A DNA stretch of 10,559 nucleotides, from assembly GCA_964483455.1 (NCBI GenBank), contig CAZACK010000152.1:1-10559 (forward strand), written 5' to 3'. This stretch comes from CAYZJD01 sp964483455. Its GTDB lineage: Bacteria > Acidobacteriota > Terriglobia > Bryobacterales > Bryobacteraceae. Below, one piece after another: positions 1 to 5,279 of this stretch (positions within the stretch are counted from its first letter, which is position 1; each line of letters starts with the position of its first letter). A program made the position numbers and the translations under genes. The notes below the pieces were generated by a model that ran no database searches, had not been told where the DNA came from, and was given only the letters and a program-made list of their open reading frames with translations.

Positions 1-76
1 CCTTGCCCAGCACCATCGCCGACAGGATCACGCCCTGCCCGCCAAACCCCGCGATTCGAATTTCCGTCAGCCGCAT
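1..76 (-). CDS. korC: 2-oxoacid:ferredoxin oxidoreductase gamma subunit (partial, N-terminus only)
   Basis: Only the first 25 codons are in the window; the rest lies beyond base 1. They read MRLTEIRIAGFGGQGVILSA and continue MVLGK. The GxGGQGV stretch at residues 10-16 is the hallmark N-terminus of the gamma domain of pyruvate/2-oxoacid:ferredoxin oxidoreductases, the CoA-side Rossmann-like domain. The ATG at 76 lies inside the end of the beta-subunit gene (stop at 67-69), a 10-base overlap, which fits translational coupling. It is the fourth gene of the ferredoxin-alpha-beta-gamma operon. The family is clear from the motif, but the subunit's length and integrity cannot be judged. The kor symbol, rather than vor or por, rests on the alpha/beta architecture and is tentative. 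Confidence 0.82.
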   Translation of the reverse strand, partial: MRLTEIRIAGFGGQGVILSAMVLGK

Positions 77-948
77 GCGCAACTCGGCGCCTCCACGTAG
101 CGGTCGCCCAACTGCGCGACCATCTGGTGTCTCATCAGCTCCAGGTAGTCCGGCCGCTGCCGGTCCACAAACTTCCCGACGATAATCTCGCCGCGCATGT
201 CGAGGTTGACTTCGCTGGTCGGCGTGCCGTGCCGGATCTTGCTCTTCTCCTTGTAGAACTTCATCGTGTCGAGGCCGTCGCCGAGCTTGTTCCGCCTTTC
301 GTACAGCGTCGGGCACGGCGACAGCACTTCGATGAAGCAGAACCCTTTCTTCTGGAAGATCTCGGTCATCGAGCGCGTCAGTTGCCGGACGTGGAAGGCC
401 GTCCACCGGGCCACGTAGACCGCGCCGGCCGCGTCGGCCAAGTGCGGCAGGTTGAACGACGGTTCGTAGTCTCCGAACGGGGATGTGGTGGTCACCGCGG
501 TCGCCGGCGTCGTCGGCCCGCTCTGCCCTCCGGTCATCGCGTAGATGAAGTTGTTCACGCAGATGACCTTCAGGTCCAGGTTGCGCCGCGCGGCGTGGAT
601 GAGATGATTGCCGCCGATGGCGAACAGGTCGCCGTCGCCCGAGTACACCACCACCGTCAGCGCGGGGTTCGACAGCTTCAGCCCGGTGGCGAACGGGATG
701 GCGCGCCCATGCGTGGTATGGAACGAATCGAGCGACACGTAGCCGGCCACGCGCCCCGAGCAGCCGATTCCCGACACTACGCACACCTTGTCGAGGTCGG
801 CCTTCGATTCGAGCAGCGCCCGCGCGAAACAGTTGACGCTGGTCCCGATGCCGCACCCCGGGCACCAGATGTGCGGAATGCGGTCCATCCGCAGGAACGG
901 CTCGACCGGATTGACCGGCGCATCCGGCGTTTCCAGCACCTCTAACAT
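67..948 (-). CDS. korB: 2-oxoacid:ferredoxin oxidoreductase beta subunit (TPP-binding)
   Basis: A 293-residue protein, a normal length for a separate KorB-type subunit. It carries the thiamine-diphosphate domain that decarboxylates the 2-oxoacid and hands electrons to the iron-sulfur clusters. Visible landmarks are WCPGCG at 28-33 (cluster and active-site entry, with C29 and C32), GIGCSGR at 60-66, THGR at 79-82, the TPP/Mg motif GDGD at 104-107 with NN at 132-133, MTGGQ at 138-142, and PCPT at 211-214. The last supplies a further cysteine, C212, of the kind used for the [4Fe-4S] cluster in this family. The ATG at 948 was chosen because it starts just before the conserved block and overlaps the end of the alpha gene (stop at 942-944) by 7 bases. 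A longer open frame exists upstream but only shadows the alpha gene. 2-Oxoglutarate is the likely substrate; branched-chain 2-oxoacids are an alternative. Confidence 0.93.
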   Translation of the reverse strand: MLEVLETPDAPVNPVEPFLRMDRIPHIWCPGCGIGTSVNCFARALLESKADLDKVCVVSGIGCSGRVAGYVSLDSFHTTHGRAIPFATGLKLSNPALTVVVYSGDGDLFAIGGNHLIHAARRNLDLKVICVNNFIYAMTGGQSGPTTPATAVTTTSPFGDYEPSFNLPHLADAAGAVYVARWTAFHVRQLTRSMTEIFQKKGFCFIEVLSPCPTLYERRNKLGDGLDTMKFYKEKSKIRHGTPTSEVNLDMRGEIIVGKFVDRQRPDYLELMRHQMVAQLGDRYVEAPSCACG

Positions 949-2102
949 GACGCTGCCTCCACGATTGCCTCCAGAATCTTCTCCGGGCGGTGGACGGTGC
1001 CGCCGGCGTGCGGCACGCCGATCGCACGCGCGGCGCCGCCCGCGGCCCGCTCGACTTCTCGCACGATCTGGCCCATGTTCAGCTCCGGTACCACGAACGC
1101 CCGGGTTCCGGCGGCCAGCCGCTTGATGAGCTTGTCGGGGAATGGCCACACGGTGATGAGGCGCAGCTTGCCGACGCGCAAGCCCCGTTCGCGGGCCATC
1201 TCGATCGCCCGCTGCGCCACTCGCGACGTGATGCCGTAGGAGACCACGATCACGTCGGCGCCCTCCGTCCCTTCTTCCTCGTAGCACGCCAGGTCGTCGG
1301 CCGCCCTCTTGATTTTCTCCTGGAGCCGCCACACGAGCTTCCCCTGCGACTCCGGGTTCATCGACGGGTAGCCGCGCTCGTCGTGCGTCAGGCCGGTAAT
1401 GTGGAACCGGTAGCCCTCGCCGGCGCGCACCATTTCGGGGACGAGATCCGGGCCCGGTTCGTAAGGTTTGTATTCATCGGGCGGCTTGGCCGTGTACCTG
1501 CGCGGCTCGATTTCAATGCCTTCCGCTGCGGGGATGATGACCTTTTCCGTCATGTGCCCGACGCATTCATCCATCATGAACATCACCGGCGTGCGGTAGC
1601 GCTCGGCGAGGTTGAAGGCGCGGATGGTGAGATCGAAACACTCCTGCGGCGAGTTCGGGCACAGCGCGATCATTTCGTAGTCGCCGTGCGAGCCCCAGCG
1701 CGCCTGCATCATGTCCCCTTGCGCCGGCAATGTTGGCAGACCGGTGGACGGCCCGCCGCGCTGCACGTCGACGAACACGCACGGCGCCTCCGTCATCACC
1801 GCCAGCCCGATGTGCTCCATCATCAGCGAAAAGCCCGGCCCCGAGGTGACGGTGAACGCTTTCGCGCCGCCCCACACCGCCCCGAGGATCGCGATCGACG
1901 CCGCCAGTTCATCCTCCATCTGGATGAACATGCCTCCGACGGAAGGAATCCGCGAGGCAAATCGCTCTACGACTTCCGTCGAGGGAGTGATCGGATACCC
2001 AGCGGCAAATCGCGCACCTGCGGCCAATGCCCCCTCGCAGCAGGCGTGATCGCCGTCGAGGAAATGAACTCCGGTCAGAACCCCTTTGGGATCAGCGTGC
2101 AC
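942..2102 (-). CDS. korA: 2-oxoacid:ferredoxin oxidoreductase alpha subunit
   Basis: A 386-residue alpha subunit, the usual size for KorA/VorB-type proteins without a fused gamma domain. It holds the pyrimidine-binding half of the TPP site and the transketolase-like C-terminal domain II. Motifs seen are GYPITPSTE at 35-43, QMEDELA at 61-67, TSGPGFSLM at 86-94, DVQRGGPSTGLPT at 112-124, ITGLTHDERGYPS at 235-247 and PELNMGQ at 339-345. The TGLxHDExG block and the PELNxGQ motif are characteristic of the 2-oxoglutarate/2-oxoisovalerate branch. The start is a GTG at 2100-2102 that overlaps the ferredoxin gene's end by 11 bases, and no ATG lies close by in frame. With the neighbouring ferredoxin, beta and gamma genes it forms a heterotetrameric enzyme. 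Substrate choice between 2-oxoglutarate and branched-chain oxoacids cannot be settled from motifs alone. Confidence 0.93.
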   Translation of the reverse strand: MHADPKGVLTGVHFLDGDHACCEGALAAGARFAAGYPITPSTEVVERFASRIPSVGGMFIQMEDELAASIAILGAVWGGAKAFTVTSGPGFSLMMEHIGLAVMTEAPCVFVDVQRGGPSTGLPTLPAQGDMMQARWGSHGDYEMIALCPNSPQECFDLTIRAFNLAERYRTPVMFMMDECVGHMTEKVIIPAAEGIEIEPRRYTAKPPDEYKPYEPGPDLVPEMVRAGEGYRFHITGLTHDERGYPSMNPESQGKLVWRLQEKIKRAADDLACYEEEGTEGADVIVVSYGITSRVAQRAIEMARERGLRVGKLRLITVWPFPDKLIKRLAAGTRAFVVPELNMGQIVREVERAAGGAARAIGVPHAGGTVHRPEKILEAIVEAASC

Positions 2103-2346
2103 CGGCGGCCTCCTTCGGTTTGCCGTCCGAGATCTTCCAGCCGTAAATGGCGAAGTCCGGACAGTACATCCCGCACAAATCGCAGCCGCTGCACTTGTCG
2201 ATGGCTACCACCTGCGGCGGGTGGTAGCCCTTGGAGTTGAAGGCGGAAGACAATTCCAGGACCTTTGTGGGGCAAAACTCAACGCAAAATCCGCAACCTT
2301 TACAACGTTCTACGATGACGTGGACTAAACCTTTGGGCGCAGCCAT
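2092..2346 (-). CDS. korD: 2x[4Fe-4S] ferredoxin-type delta subunit of the 2-oxoacid oxidoreductase
   Basis: An 84-residue ferredoxin with two complete CxxCxxCxxxCP cluster motifs: C15, C18, C21, C25 followed by P26, and C52, C55, C58, C62 followed by P63. Each should bind one [4Fe-4S] cluster and carry electrons from the TPP site to free ferredoxin. The ATG at 2344-2346 (MAAPKGLVHV) was chosen because conservation begins here. A purine-rich stretch (GAGGGGATGG on the minus strand) lies upstream at a fairly long distance. A longer in-frame opening to 2502 exists, but its extra N-terminus has no ferredoxin character and runs through the divergent promoter region into the protease start. It is the first gene of the minus-strand operon, and its stop overlaps the alpha-subunit GTG. 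Expression is probably driven from the 144-base gap shared with the divergent protease gene. Confidence 0.92.
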   Translation of the reverse strand: MAAPKGLVHVIVERCKGCGFCVEFCPTKVLELSSAFNSKGYHPPQVVAIDKCSGCDLCGMYCPDFAIYGWKISDGKPKEAAGAR

Positions 2347-2402
2347 TCCAGACCATCCCCTCAGATTATCTCTTGCACGCCGAGTGCCAGAATCGGCTAA
2401 GA

Positions 2403-2430
2403 TGCGCGCGCGCGTGCGGTATACTCGCAC
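2403..2430 (+). promoter_or_regulatory. Candidate promoter/operator for the protease operon
   Basis: A -10-like TATACT sits at 2420-2425, 65 bases before the protease ATG. It is enclosed by the inverted repeat GTGCG (2414-2418) and CGCAC (2426-2430). Immediately upstream, 2403-2418 is a strictly alternating pyrimidine-purine run (TGCGCGCGCGCGTGCG). No convincing -35 hexamer stands 16-18 bases upstream. The palindrome over the -10 box could be a repressor site. This is inferred from sequence shape only. Confidence 0.3.
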
Positions 2431-2490
2431 CGTCGGGGACTCGGGAAGGCCCCAAACGGTCACCAAACACATCTCTGGGAGGAATCCGAC

Positions 2491-3408
2491 ATGCCAAAGC
2501 AAGAGACGCCGTCACGTCGATCCTGCGCCTCCGTTCAGGCCTATTTCGGCCTGCTCGACAAGTACCCGCAATACCGGCTCAACCAGGCCAGCATCGAAAG
2601 CTTCACCAGGACCTTGATGCGGGCCGGAGCGGCCGCGTTCCGGGCCGGGATCATCAAGATCCCGGTGGTGGTCCATGTGGTTTACCGCACCAACGTCGAG
2701 AAGATCAGCGACGCGCAAGTCCGCAGCCAGATTCGCGTGCTGAACCGCGATTTCCGCGCCAAGAACAAAGACATCGCCAAGGTGCCGCAGCCGTTCAAGA
2801 CCCTCGTTGGGGATGCCCGGATCGCGTTTGCGCTTGCCAGGACCGATCCGGACGGCAACCCGACCAAGGGCATCACGCGCACCAAAACCGACCAGACGTT
2901 TTTCACCGTGGACGATGACGTGAAGTCTCCGGACACGGGCGGCGTCGCGCCGTGGGACACGAGCAGGTATCTCAACATCTGGGTTTGCACGCTGAAGGGG
3001 ACGCTGCTGGGCTACGCGCAATTCCCGGGCGGCCCGCCGGAAACCGACGGCGCGGTCATCCGGAACACCGCCTTCGGAACCACCGGCTCGGCGGAGGCGC
3101 CGTTCCACAAAGGCCGCACGACCACTCACGAAATCGGGCATTACCTGAATCTTTCCCATATCTGGGGCGAGAGCCGGTTTCCGTCATGCAGCGATTCCGA
3201 CTTCGTCGACGACACGCCGAACCAGTTCGGGCCGAACGGCGGCGAGCCCGATTTCCCGCACGTGTCATGCGATAACGGTCCGAACGGCGACATGTTCATG
3301 AACTACATGGACTACGTCGATGACGCGGCCATGTTCATGTTCACCAAGGGCCAGGTGGCGAGGATGCAAGCGGCGCTGGCCGGCCCGCGAGCGGGGCTGG
3401 GTGCGTAA
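2491..3408 (+). CDS. M43-family (pappalysin/cytophagalysin-like) zinc metalloprotease
   Basis: A 305-residue metzincin-type protease. The zinc motif HEIGHYLNLSHIWG is at 213-226, with ligands H213, H217 and H223 and catalytic E214. Asn takes the place of the usual Gly at position 220, as I recall being common in bacterial M43 members. The Met-turn is NYMDY at 271-275. C233 and C260, within the CSDSDFVDDTPNQ and PHVSCDN stretches, probably form a disulfide. The N-terminus (MPKQETPSRRSCASVQAYFG) has no hydrophobic signal-peptide core, so export is not evident. The start is well supported: GGGAGGAA at 2477-2484 lies 6 bases before the ATG. The gene diverges from the ferredoxin-oxidoreductase operon and is followed after 6 bases by a small gene, probably cotranscribed. 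The substrate is unknown. Confidence 0.92.
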   Translation: MPKQETPSRRSCASVQAYFGLLDKYPQYRLNQASIESFTRTLMRAGAAAFRAGIIKIPVVVHVVYRTNVEKISDAQVRSQIRVLNRDFRAKNKDIAKVPQPFKTLVGDARIAFALARTDPDGNPTKGITRTKTDQTFFTVDDDVKSPDTGGVAPWDTSRYLNIWVCTLKGTLLGYAQFPGGPPETDGAVIRNTAFGTTGSAEAPFHKGRTTTHEIGHYLNLSHIWGESRFPSCSDSDFVDDTPNQFGPNGGEPDFPHVSCDNGPNGDMFMNYMDYVDDAAMFMFTKGQVARMQAALAGPRAGLGA

Positions 3409-3414
3409 GGCTCA

Positions 3415-3735
3415 ATGAGCGACCAGGTTTTGCGAAAGGCCCTCGAGGGCCGTTGGCTCCACTCCAACGAAGAAGACACGGCCGGCGAGATGGTCTTTCG
3501 ACCCGCCGGACACCCGCTGCCGTCTTCGCGAGGCCGCCTGGGCTTCGAGTTGCGTCCGGGCGGCTCGGCGACAATGATCGCCATCGGCCGCGGTGACGCT
3601 CCCGAGGAGTTGGCGGGCACGTGGGAATTAGACGAAGGCGGGCCCTCGATCCGTCTACGCTTCGAGAAGGAACCGGAGCGGGCCCTTCTCCTGGTTTCCG
3701 TTGAGGCGGATCGGCTGGTTGTACGGAAGGGCTAG
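3415..3735 (+). CDS. Small hypothetical protein, likely beta-rich
   Basis: A 106-residue protein with no signal peptide or membrane segment and no named family I can assign with confidence. It starts MSDQVLRKALEGRWLHSNEE and contains GEMVFRPAGHPLPSSRGR (residues 23-40) and a later GTWEL segment. Short alternating hydrophobic strands with a GRW...GTWEL pair resemble small lipocalin-like 'how much more than background' folds, in which two Trp-containing strands begin successive sheets; this is only an impression. The ATG follows the protease stop by 6 bases, with AAGG at 3407-3410 as a weak, closely spaced ribosome site, so it is probably translated from the same message. It might modulate or accompany the protease, but nothing in its residues shows this. 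Confidence 0.75.
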   Translation: MSDQVLRKALEGRWLHSNEEDTAGEMVFRPAGHPLPSSRGRLGFELRPGGSATMIAIGRGDAPEELAGTWELDEGGPSIRLRFEKEPERALLLVSVEADRLVVRKG

Positions 3736-3753
3736 CGCGGCACTGTCTCCCAC

Positions 3754-3768
3754 CGGCCGGAGCGGCCG
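3754..3768 (+). terminator. Possible hairpin after the protease operon
   Basis: CGGCCG (3754-3759), loop GAG, CGGCCG (3763-3768): a six-pair all-GC stem starting 19 bases after the stop of the small gene. It is followed by a pyrimidine-rich CTTCCC rather than a T run. It lies between two gene units, where a terminator would be expected. Because GC-rich DNA makes such stems by chance, support is weak. Confidence 0.3.
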
Positions 3769-3816
3769 CTTCCCGTCCCGGAACTGATACCATTTCAGAT
3801 CCAGGAGTTCGCAATC

Positions 3817-4890
3817 ATGCCCGGCTATGATGATCCCGACATCAACCGCCTGCTAACAGCGTTTCGCCACGAAGAGGCCGACCGCGTCCCGCACCTGGAA
3901 TTCTGGGTGACCAGCAAGCCGGTGTACGAGTATGTTCTCGGTCGGCAGCTCGACTACGAAATCGTCGACGCCGCTGTCGGAGCTCAGTCCATCTCGCCGG
4001 AAGACCACGTGCTTTTTGCCGCGAAGCTCGGCATGGACGCGGTCGTCTGCAATTTCTCCTGGCGGCCGAACAACGTGTTCGCCAAAGCAGCCGACAACAC
4101 CGAGCACTACGTGGACGGTTCGGTGAAGAACTGGGACGACCTGGAGCGGCTCGATCCCCCGCCGGCGCTCGACGATCAGCTTCGTTACTGTGAGCGGTAC
4201 CTCCGCGCCGCGCAAGGCACGGGCGTCGGCGTGTTCGCCAATTTCACCTCTTTCTTCGACAGCGCGCTGCTGGCCATCGGCGTCACCGACTCCATGTACC
4301 TGTTCTACGAGAACCGGCCGCTGCTCGAGGCGTTGATGGACCGGCTGCTGGACCACCAGGAGAAGGTCATGCGCGCGGTTTGCGACCGCCTGGCGGGGGA
4401 CCTGGCGTTCTTCCTGGTCAACGACGACATCGCCTACAACTCAGGCCTGCTGATCCGCCGGGACATGTTTCTGGAAATTTTTCCCCACCGCATGAAGCGG
4501 CTGATCGCGCCCGCCCTGGAGAAGGGCAAGCTGGTGGCGATGCATACCGACGGCCGGATGGAGAAGATCCTGCCGATGATCCACGACATCGGCTTCCACA
4601 TCGCGCATCCGATCGAGCCCGAGTCCAACGACATCTTCGAATTGAAGAAACAATGGGCCGGCAAGCTGGCCCTGGTCGGCAACATCCCGACGCCGCTGCT
4701 CGCCTACGGCTCGAAGGAAGAAATCGAGGAGACAGTCCGCGAATACTGCATGAAGTTGGGTCCCGGCGGAGGCTGGGTGCTTGGCTCCTCGACCAGCATC
4801 ATGGACGGCATCCCGCCGGAAAACTTCGTCCACATGACCCGGGCCGTGCACAAATACGGTCGCTACGGCAGCCTCGGCAAGGCCGGCTGA
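3817..4890 (+). CDS. Uroporphyrinogen decarboxylase (URO-D) superfamily protein, corrinoid methyltransferase-like
   Basis: A 357-residue protein with the fold signature of the URO-D/MtaA-CmuA superfamily, which includes haem-pathway decarboxylases and cobamide-dependent methyltransferases. Seen are RxPHLEFW near 23-30, NDDIAYNSGLLI at 202-213, MHTDGRMEKILP at 242-253, HPIEP at 264-268, LVGNIPT at 286-292, and LGSSTSI and GIPPENF near 322-337. Zn-dependent MtaA-type enzymes carry HxC plus a later Cys. Here these read H243-T-D245 and a GSS stretch, so the thiol-activating zinc site is absent or altered. The protein does not look like true HemE, and no haem genes are nearby. AGGAG at 3803-3807, nine bases before the ATG, fixes the start. 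The gene stands alone between short gaps. The reaction is unknown; a methyltransferase-like or decarboxylase-like role is inferred from the family only. Confidence 0.85.
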   Translation: MPGYDDPDINRLLTAFRHEEADRVPHLEFWVTSKPVYEYVLGRQLDYEIVDAAVGAQSISPEDHVLFAAKLGMDAVVCNFSWRPNNVFAKAADNTEHYVDGSVKNWDDLERLDPPPALDDQLRYCERYLRAAQGTGVGVFANFTSFFDSALLAIGVTDSMYLFYENRPLLEALMDRLLDHQEKVMRAVCDRLAGDLAFFLVNDDIAYNSGLLIRRDMFLEIFPHRMKRLIAPALEKGKLVAMHTDGRMEKILPMIHDIGFHIAHPIEPESNDIFELKKQWAGKLALVGNIPTPLLAYGSKEEIEETVREYCMKLGPGGGWVLGSSTSIMDGIPPENFVHMTRAVHKYGRYGSLGKAG

Positions 4891-4944
4891 GAACCGCCCA
4901 ACCGAATAACCAAACAACCGCATAACCGCATAACCGAACAACCG
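4889..4944. repeat. Seven-unit 8-bp tandem repeat (consensus nannAACCG-like octamer)
   Basis: Seven consecutive octamers begin at 4889, 4897, 4905, 4913, 4921, 4929 and 4937. They read GAGAACCG, CCCAACCG, AATAACCA, AACAACCG, CATAACCG, CATAACCG and AACAACCG. AACC occurs in the same phase in every unit, and six of the seven end in CCG. The array begins on the last two bases of the URO-D-family stop codon and ends 22 bases before the next gene. It is much richer in A and C on the plus strand than its surroundings. Confidence 0.85.
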
Positions 4945-4954
4945 TCTTTTTCGC

Positions 4955-4960
4955 TACCCT
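4955..4960 (+). promoter_or_regulatory. Possible -10 box for a leaderless ABM-domain gene
   Basis: TACCCT matches the TAnnnT form of a -10 element and ends six bases before the ATG at 4967. No Shine-Dalgarno-like purine run precedes that ATG. This is the spacing expected if transcription starts at or next to the start codon. No -35 hexamer was recognised; the octamer repeat and a T5 run (4946-4951 region) lie just upstream. Confidence 0.27.
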
Positions 4961-4966
4961 GCTACC

Positions 4967-5272
4967 ATGCTGATCGTTCACGTCCACGCCCACGTCAAGC
5001 CGGACTCCGTTGACGCCTTCCGCGAGGCGACGACCGAGAACGCGCGCCACAGCGTCGAGGAGCCGGGAATTGCGCGCTTCGACGTCATCCAGCAACAGGA
5101 CGACCCGGCCCGCTTCATCCTCGTCGAGGTCTACCGCACTCTCGAGGCCCCGGCTCAGCACAAGCAGACCGCGCATTATCAGAAATGGCGGGACGTGGTT
5201 GCGCCGATGATGGCCGAGCCGCGCACGAGCGTGAAGTTTTCCAACGTCTTCCCGCCGGAAGAAGGCTGGTAG
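4967..5272 (+). CDS. Antibiotic biosynthesis monooxygenase (ABM) domain protein, putative quinol monooxygenase / LsrG-like
   Basis: A 101-residue single-domain protein of the dimeric alpha-beta barrel ABM family (YgiN/LsrG type). The order is the family's: strand MLIVHVHAHVKP at 1-12, a helix with DAFREATTENARHSVEEPG near 16-34, then ARFDVIQQQDDPARFILVEVY around 36-56. HxQTAHYQKW follows at about 65-74, and a C-terminal NVFPP strand closes the domain. H65 and H70 lie where the family usually has its active-site or substrate-contact histidines. These proteins act without a cofactor on quinols or on small sugar-derived ketones, as LsrG does with phospho-AI-2; the substrate here is unknown. The stop is seven bases before the ATG of the iron-type dehydrogenase, so the two are almost certainly cotranscribed and may act in one pathway. 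No ribosome-binding site is visible upstream. Confidence 0.88.
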   Translation: MLIVHVHAHVKPDSVDAFREATTENARHSVEEPGIARFDVIQQQDDPARFILVEVYRTLEAPAQHKQTAHYQKWRDVVAPMMAEPRTSVKFSNVFPPEEGW

Positions 5273-5279
5273 GCGGCCG

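Noticed and set aside
127..945. Plus-strand open frame opposite the beta-subunit gene
   Set aside because: Antisense to a gene with intact TPP and cysteine motifs; low-complexity composition and no recognisable domain.
990..2240. Long plus-strand open frame (about 416 codons) opposite the alpha-subunit gene
   Set aside because: It is the antisense shadow of a clearly conserved gene. The translation is Arg/His/Pro-rich with no motifs, as expected in GC-rich DNA.
2347..2502. N-terminal extension of the ferredoxin subunit to 2502
   Set aside because: The added 52 residues lack ferredoxin character and cover the divergent promoter and protease ribosome site. Conservation starts at the ATG at 2346.
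4889..4944. CRISPR array or attachment site at the octamer repeats
   Set aside because: Units are 8 bp with no spacers, no cas genes and no integrase. It is a simple tandem repeat.
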